From Auanema rhodensis (taxonomy: Eukaryota > Nematoda > Chromadorea > Rhabditida > Rhabditidae): a DNA stretch of 64,000 nt. The notes beneath the pieces were generated by a model. That model was not told where the DNA came from. It worked only from the letters and a program-made list of their open reading frames with translations, and did no database searches. Every line of letters starts with the position of its first letter. Within the stretch, counting starts at the first letter, position 1. A program made the translations under genes and the position numbers. Positions 9,293 through 22,934 of the stretch are shown here, piece after piece. The stretch lies in assembly GCA_964057225.1 (NCBI GenBank), contig OZ059900.1, positions 24,753,638 through 24,817,637 on the forward strand. Direction: 5' to 3'.

Positions 9293-11002
9293 CATTGCAT
9301 GAGTTTGAACACATGAAATCGTAAGTCAAAACCTTGTTTACAGCGAAATTTCCAAAAACTGGTTTTCCAGCATAATAAAATATTTCTCATGGGAAATACT
9401 GTGTTTTTGTATTTTTCTAGTGTTCAGCATGTAAAATGCTTCATTTTAGTATGTAACACGCTGAAATTCGTTGCATTTGACTACTCATATAAACAAAAAT
9501 CGATTTAATCAATATTAGCCATAAGGGGCGTGCCCTCAGAATATGCTAATTTCCTTAATTTTCTAACCCCTGTTTTTTTGTCGTGAAAGTGGAACTAGAC
9601 GTTGTACAAACAATTTTGAGCTAGGTTTCATTGACATTGCATGAGTTTGAACACATGAAATCGTAAGTCAAAACCTTGTTTACAGCGAAATTTCCAAAAA
9701 CTGGTTTTCCAGCATAATAAAATATTTCTCATGAGAAATACTATGTTTTTGTATTTTTTTAGTGTTCAGCATGTAAGATGCTCCATTTAAGTATGTAACA
9801 CGCTGAAATTCGTTGCATTTGACTACTCATATGAACAAAAATCGATTTAATCAATATTAGCCATAAGGGGCGTGCCCTCAGAATATGCTAATTTCCTTAA
9901 TTTTCTAACCCCTGTTTTTTTGTCGTGAAAGTGGAACTAGACGTTGTACAAACAATTTTGAGCTAGGTTTCATTGACATTGCATGAGTTTGAACACATGA
10001 AATCGTAAGTCAAAACCTTGTTTACAGCGAAATTTCCAAAAACTGGTTTTCCAGCATAATAAAATATTTCTCATGAGAAATACTGTGTTTTTGTATTTTT
10101 CTAGTGTTCAGCATGTAAAATGCTTCATTTAAGTATGTAACACGATGAAATTCGTTGCATTTGACGACTCATATGAACAAAAATCGATTTAATCAATATT
10201 AGCCATAATGGGCGTGCCCTCAGAATATGCTAATTTCCTTAATTTTCTAACCCCTGTTTTTTTGTCGTGAAAGTGGAACTAGACGTTGTACAAACAATTT
10301 TGAGCTAGGTTTCATTGACATTGCATGAGTTTGAACACATGAAATCGTAAGTAAAAACCTTGTTTACAGCGAAATTTCCAAAAACTGGTTTTCCAGCATA
10401 ACAAAATATTTCTCATGAGAAATACTGTGTTTTTGTATTTTTCTAGTGTTCAGCATGTAAAATGCTTCATTTTAGTATGTAACACGCTGAAATTCGTTGC
10501 ATTTGACGACTCATATGAACAAAAATCGATTTTATCAATATTAGCCATAAGGGGCGTGCCCTCAGAATATGCTAATTTCCTTAATTTTCTAACCCCTGTT
10601 TTTTTGTCGTCAAAGTGGAACTAGACGTTGTACAAACAATTTTGAGCTAGGTTTCATTGACATTGCATGAGTTTGAACACATGAAATCGTAAGTCAAAAC
10701 CTTGTTTACAGCGAAATTTCCAAAAACTGGTTTTCCAGCATAATAAAATATTTCTCATGGGAAATACTGTGTTTTTGTATTTTTCTAGTGTTCAGCATGT
10801 AAAATGCTTCATTTTAGTATGTAACACGCTGAAATTCGTTGCATTTGACTACTCATATGAACAAAAATCGATTTAATCAATATTAGCCATAAGGGGCGTG
10901 CCCTCAGAATATGCTAATTTCCTTAATTTTCTAACCCCTGTTTTTTTGTCGTGAAAGTGGAACTAGACGTTGTACAAACAATTTTGAGCTAGGTTTCATT
11001 GA
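9293..11002 (+). repeat. Region B five-unit higher-order repeat, copy 1 (1710 bp)
   Basis: Units start at 9293 (gactactcatataaac), 9635 (catgagaaatactatg, tttttttag, taagatgctcc), 9977 (cacgatgaaa, ccataatggg), 10319 (gtaaaaacc, cataacaaaat, gtcgtcaaag) and 10661 (gactactc). The same five marked units recur in order 1710 bp later. The 10319 unit has gattttatc, which removes a stop and gives the 69-codon frame at 10415-10624. Confidence 0.93.
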
Positions 11003-12712
11003 CATTGCATGAGTTTGAACACATGAAATCGTAAGTCAAAACCTTGTTTACAGCGAAATTTCCAAAAACTGGTTTTCCAGCATAATAAAATATTTCTCAT
11101 GGGAAATACTGTGTTTTTGTATTTTTCTAGTGTTCAGCATGTAAAATGCTTCATTTTAGTATGTAACACGCTGAAATTCGTTGCATTTGACTACTCATAT
11201 AAACAAAAATCGATTTAATCAATATTAGCCATAAGGGGCGTGCCCTCAGAATATGCTAATTTCCTTAATTTTCTAACCCCTGTTTTTTTGTCGTGAAAGT
11301 GGAACTAGACGTTGTACAAACAATTTTGAGCTAGGTTTCATTGACATTGCATGAGTTTGAACACATGAAATCGTAAGTCAAAACCTTGTTTACAGCGAAA
11401 TTTCCAAAAACTGGTTTTCCAGCATAATAAAATATTTCTCATGAGAAATACTATGTTTTTGTATTTTTTTAGTGTTCAGCATGTAAGATGCTTCATTTAA
11501 GTATGTAACACGCTGAAATTCGTTGCATTTGACTACTCATATGAACAAAAATCGATTTAATCAATATTAGCCATAAGGGGCGTGCCCTCAGAATATGCTA
11601 ATTTCCTTAATTTTCTAACCCCTGTTTTTTTGTCGTGAAAGTGGAACTAGACGTTGTACAAACAATTTTGAGCTAGGTTTCATTGACATTGCATGAGTTT
11701 GAACACATGAAATCGTAAGTCAAAACCTTGTTTACAGCGAAATTTCCAAAAACTGGTTTTCCAGCATAATAAAATATTTCTCATGAGAAATACTGTGTTT
11801 TTGTATTTTTCTAGTGTTCAGCATGTAAAATGCTTCATTTAAGTATGTAACACGATGAAATTCGTTGCATTTGACGACTCATATGAACAAAAATCGATTT
11901 AATCAATATTAGCCATAATGGGCGTGCCCTCAGAATATGCTAATTTCCTTAATTTTCTAACCCCTGTTTTTTTGTCGTGAAAGTGGAACTAGACGTTGTA
12001 CAAACAATTTTGAGCTAGGTTTCATTGACATTGCATGAGTTTGAACACATGAAATCGTAAGTAAAAACCTTGTTTACAGCGAAATTTCCAAAAACTGGTT
12101 TTCCAGCATAACAAAATATTTCTCATGAGAAATACTGTGTTTTTGTATTTTTCTAGTGTTCAGCATGTAAAATGCTTCATTTTAGTATGTAACACGCTGA
12201 AATTCGTGGCATTTGACGACTCATATGAACAAAAATCGATTTAATCAATATTAGCCATAAGGGGCGTGCCCTCAGAATATGCTAATTTCCTTAATTTTCT
12301 AACCCCTGTTTTTTTGTCGTCAAAGTGGAACTAGACGTTGTACAAACAATTTTGAGCTAGGTTTCATTGACATTGCATGAGTTTGAACACATGAAATCGT
12401 AAGTCAAAACCTTGTTTACAGCGAAATTTCCAAAAACTGGTTTTCCAGCATAATAAAATATTTCTCATGGGAAATACTGTGTTTTTGTATTTTTCTAGTG
12501 TTCAGCATGTAAAATGCTTCATTTTAGTATGTAACACGCTGAAATTCGTTGCATTTGACTACTCATATGAACAAAAATCGATTTAATCAATATTAGCCAT
12601 AAGGGGCGTGCCCTCAGAATATGCTAATTTCCTTAATTTTCTAACCCCTGTTTTTTTGTCGTGAAAGTGGAACTAGACGTTGTACAAACAATTTTGAGCT
12701 AGGTTTCATTGA
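11003..12712 (+). repeat. Region B five-unit higher-order repeat, copy 2 (1710 bp)
   Basis: Units at 11003, 11345, 11687, 12029 and 12371 match copy 1 one by one. The few differences include taagatgcttc for taagatgctcc, and in the 12029 unit gtggcattt with a normal gatttaatc. Very few differences in 1710 bp indicate a recent duplication of five units. Confidence 0.93.
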
Positions 12713-12899
12713 CATTGCATGAGTTTGAACACATGAAATCGTTAGTCAAAACCTTGTTTACAGCGAAATTTAATCAATATTAGCCATAAGGGGCGTGCCC
12801 TCAGAATATGCTAATTTCCTTAATTTTCTAACCCCTGTTTTTTTGTCGTGAAAGTGGAACTAGACGTTGTACGAACAATTTTGAGCTAGGTTTCATTGA
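12713..12899 (+). repeat. Second, independent deletion unit (187 bp)
   Basis: The unit follows the consensus to base 59 (gcgaaattt) and resumes at base 215 (aatcaatattagcc), a loss of 155 bp. The four bases attt are shared by both breakpoints, a microhomology. It also has gttagtc for gtaagtc. Breakpoints differ from the 183-bp units, so this is a separate event. It lies exactly at the border between region B (caaacaatt ends) and region C (cgaacaatt). Confidence 0.92.
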
Positions 12900-15692
12900 C
12901 ATTGCATGAGTTTGAACACATGAAATCGTAAGTCAAAACCTTGTTTACAGCGAAACTTCCAAAAACTGGTTTTCCAGCATAATAAAATATTTCTCATGGG
13001 AAATACTGTGTTTTTGTATTTTTCTAGTGTTCAGCATGTAAAATGCTCCATTTTAGTATGTAACACGCTGAAATTCGTTGCATTTGACGACTCATATGAA
13101 CAAAAATCGATTTAATCAATATTAGCCATAAGGGGCGTGCCCTCAGAATATGCTAATTTCCTTAATTTTCTAACCCCTGTTTTTTTGTCGTGAAAGTGGA
13201 ACTAGACGTTGTACGAACAATTTTAAGCTAGGTTTCATTGACATTGCATGAGTTTGAACACATGAAATCGTAAGTCAAAACCTTGTTTACAGCGAAATTT
13301 CCAAAAACTGGTTTTCCAGCATAATAAAATATTTCTCATGGGAAATACTGTGTTTTTGTATTTTTCTAGTGTTCAGCATGTAAAATGCTTCATTTTAGTA
13401 TGTAACACGCTGAAATTCGTTGCATTTGACGACTCATATGAACAAAAATCGATTTAATCAATATTCGTTGTTTTCGTTGCATTTGACTACTCATATGAAC
13501 AAAAATCGATTTAATCAATATTAGCCATAAGGGGCGTGCCCTCAGAATATGCTAATTTCCTTAATTTTCTAACCCCTGTTTTTTTGTCGTGAAAGTGGAA
13601 CTAGACGTTGTACGAACAATTTTGAGCTAGGTTTCATTGACATTGCATGAGTTTGAACACATGAAATCGTAAGTCAAAACCTTGTTTACAGCGAAATTTC
13701 CAAAAACTGGTTTTCCAGCATAATAAAATATTTCTCATGGGAAATACTGTGTTTTTGTATTTTTCTAGTGTTCAGCATGTAAAATGCTTCATTTTAGTAT
13801 GTAACACGCTGAAATTCGTTGCATTTGACTACTCATATGAACAAAAATCGATTTAATCAATATTAGCCATAAGGGGCGTGCCCTCAGAATATGCTAATTT
13901 CCTTAATTTTCTAACCCCTGTTTTTTTGTCGTGAAAGTGGAACTAGACGTTGTACAAACAATTTTGAGCTAGGTTTCATTGACATTGCATGAGTTTGAAC
14001 ACATGAAATCGTAAGTCAAAACCTTGTTTACAGCGAAATTTCCAAAAACTGGTTTTCCAGCATAATAAAATATTTCTCATGGGAAATACTGTGTTTTTGT
14101 ACTTTTCTAGTGTTCAGCATGTAAAATGCTTCATTTTAGTATGTAACACGCTGAAATTCGTTGCATTTGAGGACTCATATGAACAAAAATCGATTAAATC
14201 AATATTAGCCATAAGGGGCGTGCCCTCAGAATATGCTAATTTCCTTAATTTTCTAACCCCTGTTTTTTTGTCGTGAAAGTGGAACTAGACGTTGTACAAA
14301 CAATTTTGAGCTAGGTTTCATTGACATTGCATGAGTTTGAACACATGAAATCGTAAGTCAAAACCTTGTTTACAGCGAAATTTCCAAAAACTGGTTTTCC
14401 AGCATAATAAAATATTTCTCATGGGAAATACTGTGTTTTTGTATTTTTCTAGTGTTCAGCATGTAAAATGCTTCATTTTAGTATGTAACACGCTGAAATT
14501 CGTTGCATTTGACTACTCATATGAACAAAAATCGATTTAATCAATATTAGCCATAAGGGGCGTGCCCTCAGAATATGCTAATTTCCTTAATTTTCTAACC
14601 CCTGTTTTTTTGTCGTGAAAGTGGAACTAGACGTTGTACAAACAATTTTGAGCTAGGTTTTATTGACATTGCATGAGTTTGAACACATGAAATCGTAAGT
14701 CAAAACCTTGTTTACAGAGAAATTTCCAAAAACTGGTTTTCCAGCATAATAAAATATTTCTCATGAGAAATACTGTGTTTTTGTATTTTTCTAGTGTTCA
14801 GCATGTAAAATGCTTCATTTTAGTATGTAACACGCTGAAATTCGTGGCATTTGACGACTCATATGAACAAAAATCGATTTAATCAATATTAGCCATAAGG
14901 GGCGTGCCCTCAGAATATGCTAATTTCCTTAATTTTCTAACCCCTGTTTTTTTGTCGTCAAAGTGGAACTAGACGTTGTACAAACAATTTTGAGCTAGGT
15001 TTCATTGACATTGCATGAGTTTGAACACATGAAATCGTAAGTCAAAACCTTGTTTACAGCGAAATTTCCAAAAACTGGTTTTCCAGCATAATAAAATATT
15101 TCTCATGGGAAATACTGTGTTTTTGTATTTTTCTAGTGTTCAGCATGTAAAATGCTTCATTTTAGTATGTAACACGCTGAAATTCGTTGCATTTGACTAC
15201 TCATATGAACAAAAATCGATTTAATCAATATTAGCCATAAGGGGCGTGCCCTCAGAATATGCTAATTTCCTTAATTTTCTAACCCCTGTTTTTTTGTCGT
15301 GAAAGTGGAACTAGACGTTGTACAAACAATTTTGAGCTAGGTTTCATTGACATTGCATGAGTTTGAACACATGAAATCGTAAGTCAAAACCTTGTTTACA
15401 GCGAAATTTCCAAAAACTGGTTTTCCAGCATAATAAAATATTTCTCATGAGAAATACTGTGTTTTTGTATTTTTCTAGTGTTCAGCATGTAAAATGCTTC
15501 ATTTTAGTATGTAACACGCTGAAATTCGTTGCATTTGACGACTCATATGAACAAAAATCGATTTAATCAATATTAGCCATAAGGGGCGTGCCCTCAGAAT
15601 ATGCTAATTTCCTTAATTTTCTAACCCCTGTTTTTTTGTCGTGAAAGTGGAACTAGACGTTGTACGAACAATTTTGAGCTAGGTTTCATTGA
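12900..15692 (+). repeat. Region C eight-unit block, copy 1 (2793 bp)
   Basis: Unit starts are 12900 (gctccatt, aattttaagc), 13242 (399 bp with 57-bp insertion), 13641, 13983 (gtacttttc, gattaaatc), 14325, 14667 (acagagaaa, catgaga, gtggcattt, gtcgtcaaag), 15009 and 15351. The first six units reappear from 15693. The 14667 unit's second half carries the region B markers gtggcattt and gtcgtcaaag, so material was exchanged between B and C. The 65-codon frame at 14079-14276 comes from gattaaatc. Confidence 0.88.
13466..13522 (+). repeat. 57-bp internal duplication in unit at 13242, copy 1
   Basis: After caatatt (unit base 224) the sequence continues cgttgttt and then repeats unit bases 176-224 (tcgttgcattt to caatatt), 49 bp, before resuming agccataagg. 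The 8-base filler looks like a damaged start of cgttgcat, suggesting two rounds of slippage. Inside the repeat the site reads gactact while the first copy reads gacgact, so the second template was a different unit. Confidence 0.9.
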
Positions 15693-17458
15693 CATTGCAT
15701 GAGTTTGAACACATGAAATCGTAAGTCAAAACCTTGTTTACAGCGAAATTTCCAAAAACTGGTTTTCCAGCATAATAAAATATTTCTCATGGGAAATACT
15801 GTGTTTTTGTATTTTTCTAGTGTTCAGCATGTAAAATGCTCCATTTTAGTATGTAACACGCTGAAATTCGTTGCATTTGACGACTCATATGAACAAAAAT
15901 CGATTTAATCAATATTAGCCATAAGGGGCGTGCCCTCAGAATATGCTAATTTCCTTAATTTTCTAACCCCTGTTTTTTTGTCGTGAAAGTGGAACTAGAC
16001 GTTGTACGAACAATTTTAAGCTAGGTTTCATTGACATTGCATGAGTTTAACACATGAAATCGTAAGTCAAAACCTTGTTTACAGCGAAATTTCCAAAAAC
16101 TGGTTTTCCAGCATAATAAAATATTTCTCATGGGAAATACTGTGTTTTTGTATTTTTCTAGTGTTCAGCATGTAAAATGCTTCATTTTAGTATGTAACAC
16201 GCTGAAATTCGTTGCATTTGACGACTCATATGAACAAAAATCGATTTAATCAATATTCGTTGTTTTCGTTGCATTTGACTACTCATATGAACAAAAATCG
16301 ATTTAATCAATATTAGCCATAAGGGGCGTGCCCTCAGAATATGCTAATTTCCTTAATTTTCTAACCCCTGTTTTTTTGTCGTGAAAGTGGAACTAGACGT
16401 TGTACGAACAATTTTGAGCTAGGTTTCATTGACATTGCATGAGTTTGAACACATGAAATCGTAAGTCAAAACCTTGTTTACAGCGAAATTTCCAAAAACT
16501 GGTTTTCCAGCATAATAAAATATTTCTCATGGGAAATACTGTGTTTTTGTATTTTTCTAGTGTTCAGCATGTAAAATGCTTCATTTTAGTATGTAGCACG
16601 CTGAAATTCGTTGCATTTGACTACTCATATGAACAAAAATCGATTTAATCAATATTAGCCATAAGGGGCGTGCCCTCAGAATATGCTAATTTCCTTAATT
16701 TTCTAACCCCTGTTTTTTTGTCGTGAAAGTGGAACTAGACGTTGTACAAACAATTTTGAGCTAGGTTTCATTGACATTGCATGAGTTTGAACACATGAAA
16801 TCGTAAGTCAAAACCTTGTTTACAGCGAAATTTCCAAAAACTGGTTTTCCAGCATAATAAAATATTTCTCATGGGAAATACTGTGTTTTTGTACTTTTCT
16901 AGTGTTCAGCATGTGAAATGCTTCATTTTAGTATGTAACACGCTGAAATTCGTTGCATTTGACGACTCATATGAACAAAAATCGATTAAATCAATATTAG
17001 CCATAAGGGGCGTGCCCTCAGAATATGCTAATTTCCTTAATTTTCTAACCCCTGTTTTTTTGTCGTGAAAGTGGAACTAGACGTTGTACAAACAATTTTG
17101 AGCTAGGTTTCATTGACATTGCATGAGTTTGAACACATGAAATCGTAAGTCAAAACCTTGTTTACAGCGAAATTTCCAAAAACTGGTTTTCCAGCATAAT
17201 AAAATATTTCTCATGGGAAATACTGTGTTTTTGTATTTTTCTAGTGTTCAGCATGTAAAATGCTTCATTTTAGTATGTAACACGCTGAAATTCGTTGCAT
17301 TTGACTACTCATATGAACAAAAATCGATTTAATCAATATTAGCCATAAGGGGCGTGCCCTCAGAATATGCTAATTTCCTTAATTTTCTAACCCCTGTTTT
17401 TTTGTCGTGAAAGTGGAACTAGACGTTGTACAAACAATTTTGAGCTAGGTTTTATTGA
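15693..17458 (+). repeat. Region C block, copy 2 (five units, then diverges)
   Basis: Units at 15693, 16035 (398 bp, with the 57-bp insertion and a one-base loss in gagtttaacac), 16433, 16775 (gtacttttc, gattaaatc, plus gtgaaatg) and 17117 match those starting at 12900. The match continues into the first part of the unit at 17459 (tttattgac, acagagaaa) and stops before its cataaaaaat. The 65-codon frame at 16871-17068 mirrors 14079-14276. Confidence 0.88.
16258..16314 (+). repeat. 57-bp internal duplication, copy 2
   Basis: The filler, the 49-bp repeated segment and the gacgact-to-gactact switch are the same as at 13466. The spacing is 2792 bp, one less than the block period because of the one-base deletion in this unit. 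It is a copy by block duplication. Confidence 0.9.
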
Positions 17459-20400
17459 CATTGCATGAGTTTGAACACATGAAATCGTAAGTCAAAACCT
17501 TGTTTACAGAGAAATTTCCAAAAACTGGTTTTCCAGCATAATAAAATATTTCTCATAAAAAATACTGTGTTTTTGTATTTTTCTAGTGTTCAGCATGTAA
17601 AATGCTTCATTTTAGTATGTAACACGCTGAAATTCGTTGCATTTGACGACTAATATGAACAAAAATCGATTTAATCAATATTAGCCATAAGGGGCGTGCC
17701 CTCAGAATATGCTAATTTCCTTAATTTTCTAACCCCTGTTTTTTTGTCGTGAAAGTGGAACTAGACATTGTACGAACAATTTTGAACTAGGTTTCATTGA
17801 CATTGCATGAGTTTGAACACATGAAATCGTAAGTCAAAACCTTGTTTACAGCGAAATTTCCAAAAACTGGTTTTCCAGCATAATAAAATATTTCTAATGG
17901 GAAATACTGTGTTTTTGTATTTTTCTAGTGTTCAGCATGTAAAATGCTTCATTTTAGTATGTAACACGCTGAAATTCGTTGCATTTGACGACTCATATGA
18001 ACAAAAATCGATTTAATCAATATTAGCCATAAGGGGCGTGCCCTCAGAATATGCTAATTTCCTTAATTTTCTAACCCCTGTTTTTTTGTCGTGAAAGTGG
18101 AACTAGACGTTGTACGAACAATTTTGAACTAGGTTTCATTGACATTGCATGAGTTTGAACACATGAAATCGTAAGTCAAAACCTTGTTTACAGCGAAATT
18201 TCCAAAAACTGGTTTTCCAGCATAATAAAATATTTCTCATGGGAAATACTGTGTTTTTGTATTTTTTTAGTGTTCAGCATGTAAAATGCTTCATTTTAGT
18301 ATGTAACACGCTGAAATTCGTTGCATTTGACGACTCATATGAACAAAAATCGATTTAATCAATATTAGCCATAAGGGGCGTGCCCTCAGAATATGCTAAT
18401 TTCCTTAATTTTCTAACCCCTGTTTTTTTGTCGTGAAAGTGGAACTAGACGTTGTACGAACAATTTTGAACTAGGTTTCATTGACATTGCATGAGTTTGA
18501 ACACATGAAATCGTAAGTCAAAACCTTGTTTACAGCGAAATTTCCAAAAACTGGTTTTCCAGCATAATAAAATATTTCTCATGGGAAATACTGTGTTTTT
18601 GTATTTTTCTAGTGTTCAGCATGTAAAATGCTTCATTTTAGTATGTAACACGCTGAAATTCGTTGCATTTGACGACTCATATGAACAAAAATCGATTTAA
18701 TCAATATTAGCCATAAGGGGCGTGCCCTCAGAATATGCTAATTTCCTTAATTTTCTAACCCCTGTTTTTTTGTCGTGAAAGTAGAACTAGACGTTGTACG
18801 AACAATTTTGAGCTAGGTTTCATTGACATTGCATGAGTTTGAACACATGAAATCGTAAGTCAAAACCTTGTTTACAGCGAAATTTCCAAAAACTGGTTTT
18901 CCAGCATAATAAAATATTTCTCGTGGGAAATACTGTGTTTTTGTATTTTTCTAGTGTTCAGCATGTAAAATGCTTCATTTTAGTATGTAACACGCTGAAA
19001 TTCGTTGCATTTGACGACTCATATGAACAAAAATCGATTTAATCAATATTAGCCATAAGGGGCGTGCCCTCAGAATATGCTAATTTCCTTAATTTTCTAA
19101 CCCCTGTTTTTTTGTCGTGAAAGTGGAACTAGACGTTGTACGAACAATTTTGAACTAGGTTTCATTGACATTGCATGAGTTTGAACACATGAAATCGTAA
19201 GTCAAAACCTTGTTTACAGCGAAATTTCCAAAAACTGGTTTTCCAGCATAATAAAATATTTCTCATGGGAAATACTGTGTTTTTGTATTTTTCTAGTGTT
19301 CAGCATGTAAAATGCTTCATTTTAGTATGTAACACGCTGAAATTCGTTGCATTTGACGACTCATATGAACAAAAATCGATTTAATCAATATTAGCCATAA
19401 GGGGCGTGCCCTCAGAATATGCTAATTTCCTTAATTTTCTAACCCCTGTTTTTTTGTCGTGAAAGTGGAACTAGACGTTGTACGAACAATTTTGAGCTAG
19501 GTTTCATTGACATTGCATGAGTTTGAACACATGAAATCATAAGTCAAAACCTTGTTTACAGCGAAATTTCCAAAAACTGGTTTTCCAGCATAATAAAATA
19601 TTTCTCATAAAAAATACTGTGTTTTTGTATTTTTCTAGTGTTCAGCATGTAAAATGCTTCATTTTAGTATGTAACACGCTGAAATTCGTTGCATTTGACG
19701 ACTCATATGAACAAAAATCGATTTAATCAATATTAGCCATAAGGGGCGTGCCTCAGAATATGCTAATTTCCTTAATTTTCTAACCCCTGTTTTTTTGTCG
19801 TGAAAGTGGAACTAGACGTTGTACGAACAATTTTGAGCTAGGTTTCATTGACATTGCATGAGTTTGAACAAATGAAATCGTAAGTCAAAACCTTGTTTAC
19901 AGCGAAATTTCCAAAAACTGGTTTTCCAGCATAATAAAATATTTCTCATGGGAAATACTGTGTTTTTGTATTTTTCTAGTGTTCAGCATGTAAAATGCTT
20001 CATTTTAGTATGTAACACGCTGAAATTCGTTGCATTTGACGACTCATATGAACAAAAATCGATTTAATCAATATTAGCCATAAGGGGCGTGCCCTCAGAA
20101 TATGCTAATTTCCTTAATTTTCTAACCCCTGTTTTTTTGTTGTGAAAGTGGAACTAGACGTTGTACGAACAATTTTGAACTAGGTTTCATTGACATTGCA
20201 TGAGTTTGAACACATGAAATCGTAAGTCAAAACCTTGTTTACAGCGAAATTTCCAAAAACTGGTTTTCCAGCATAATAAAATATTTCTCATGGGAAATAC
20301 TGTGTTTTTGTATTTTTCTAGTGTTCATCATGTAAAATGCTTCATTTTAGTATGTAACACGCTGAAATTCGTTGCATTTGACGACTCATATGAACAAAAA

Positions 20401-22934
20401 TCGATTTAATCAATATTAGCCATAAGGGGCGTGCCCTCAGAATATGCTAATTTCCTTAATTTTCTAACCCCTGTTTTTTTGTCGTGAAAGTGGAACTAGA
20501 CGTTGTACGAACAATTTTGAGCTAGGTTTCATTGACATTGCATGAGTTTGAACACATGAAATCATAAGTCAAAACCTTGTTTACAGCGAAATTTCCAAAA
20601 ACTGGTTTTCCAGCATAATAAAATATTTCTCATAAAAAATACTGTGTTTTTGTATTTTTCTAGTGTTCAGCATGTAAAATGCTTCATTTTAGTATGTAAC
20701 ACGCTGAAATTCGTTGCATTTGACGACTCATATGAACAAAAATCGATTTAATCAATATTAGCCATAAGGGGCGTGCCCTCAGAATATGCTAATTTCCTTA
20801 ATTTTCTAACCCCTGTTTTTTTGTCGTGAAAGTGGAACTAGACATTGTACGAACAATTTTGAACTAGGTTTCATTGACATTGCATGAGTTTGAACACATG
20901 AAATCGTAAGTCAAAACCTTGTTTACAGCGAAATTTCCAAAAACTGGTTTTCCAGCATAATAAAATATTTCTAATGGGAAAAACTGTGTTTTTGTATTTT
21001 TCTAGTGTTCAGCATGTAAAATGCTTCATTTTAGTATGTAACACGCTGAAATTCGTTGCATTTGACGACTCATATGAACAAAAATCGATTTAATCAATAT
21101 TAGCCATAAGGGGCGTGCCCTCAGAATATGCTAATTTCCTTAATTTTCTAACCCCTGTTTTTTTGTCGTGAAAGTGGAACTAGACGTTGTACGAACAATT
21201 TTGAACTAGGTTTCATTGACATTGCATGAGTTTGAACACATGAAATCGTAAGTCAAAACCTTGTTTACAGCGAAATTTCCAAAAACTGGTTTTCCAGCAT
21301 AATAAAATATTTCTCATGGGAAATACTGTGTTTTTGTATTTTTCTAGTGTTCAGCATGTAAAATGCTTCATTTTAGTATGTAACACGCTGAAATTCGTTG
21401 CATTTGACGACTCATATGAACAAAAATCGATTTAATCAATATTAGCCATAAGGGGCGTGCCCTCAGAATATGCTAATTTCCTTAATTTTCTAACCCCTGT
21501 TTTTTTGTCGTGAAAGTGGAACTAGACGTTGTACGAACAATTTTGAGCTAGGTTTCATTGACATTGCATGAGTTTGAACACATGAAATCGTAAGTCAAAA
21601 CCTTGTTTACAGCGAAATTTCCAAAAACTGGTTTTCCAGCATAATAAAATATTTCTCGTGGGAAATACTGTGTTTTTGTATTTTTCTAGTGTTCAGCATG
21701 TAAAATGCTTCATTTTAGTATGTAACACGCTGAAATTCGTTGCATTTGACGACTCATATGAACAAAAATCGATTTAATCAATATTAGCCATAAGGGGCGT
21801 GCCCTCAGAATATGCTAATTTCCTTAATTTTCTAACCCCTGTTTTTTTGTCGTGAAAGTGGAACTAGACGTTGTACGAACAATTTTGAACTAGGTTTCAT
21901 TGACATTGCATGAGTTTGAACACATGAAATCGTAAGTCAAAACCTTGTTTACAGCGAAATTTCCAAAAACTGGTTTTCCAGCATAATAAAATATTTCTCG
22001 TGGGAAATACTGTGTTTTTGTATTTTTCTAGTGTTCAGCATGTAAAATGCTTCATTTTAGTATGTAACACGCTGAAATTCGTTGCATTTGACGACTCATA
22101 TGAACAAAAATCGATTTAATCAATATTAGCCATTAGGGGCGTGCCCTCAGAATATGCTAATTTCCTTAATTTTCTAACCCCTGTTTTTTTGTCGTGAAAG
22201 TGGAACTAGACGTTGTACGAACAATTTTGAGCTAGGTTTCATTGACATTGCATGAGTTTGAACACATGAAATCGTAAGTCAAAACCTTGTTTACAGCGAA
22301 ATTTCCAAAAACTGGTTTTCCAGCATAATAAAATATTTCTAATGGGAAATACTGTGTTTTTGTATTTTTCTAGTGTTTAGCATGTAAAATGCTTCATTTT
22401 AGTATGTAACACGCTGAAATTCGTTGCATTTGACGATTCATATGAACAAAAATCGATTTAATCAATATTAGCCATAAGGGGCGTGCCCTCAGAATATGCT
22501 AATTTCCTTAATTTTCTAACCCCTGTTTTTTTGTCGTGAAAGTGGAACTAGACGTTGTACGAACAATTTTGAACTAGGTTTCATTGACATTGCATGAGTT
22601 TGAACACATGAAATCGTAAGTCAAAACCTTGTTTACAGCGAAATTTCCTAAAACTGGTTTTCCAGCATAATAAAATATTTCTAATGGGAAATACTGTGTT
22701 TTTGTATTTTTCTAGTGTTCAGCATGTAAAATACTTCATTTTAGTATGTAACACGCTGAAATTCGTTGCATTTGACGACTCATATGAACAAAAATCGATT
22801 TAATCAATATTAGCCATAAGGGGCGGGGCGTGCCCTCAGAATATGCTAATTTCCTTAATTTTCTAACCCCTGTTTTTTTGTCGTGAAAGTGGAACTAGAC
22901 GTTGTACGAACAATTTTGAGCTAGGTTTCATTGA
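17459..22934 (+). repeat. Region D: subfamily with gaactagg ends (16 units)
   Basis: Unit starts are 17459, 17801, 18143, 18485, 18827, 19169, 19511, 19852, 20194, 20536, 20878, 21220, 21562, 21904, 22246 and 22588. Markers seen almost only here are tttgaactagg in place of tttgagctagg at nine unit ends, cataaaaaat (17459, 19511, 20536), ctaatggg (17801, 20878, 22246, 22588) and ctcgtggg (18827, 21562, 21904). Units 17459, 17801 and 18143 match 20536, 20878 and 21220 at an offset of 3077 bp. The ctcgtggg unit then matches at 2735 bp, so one unit was lost or gained between copies. The unit at 19511 is 341 bp through a one-base loss in gtgcctcag. The last unit is 347 bp. Confidence 0.85.
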
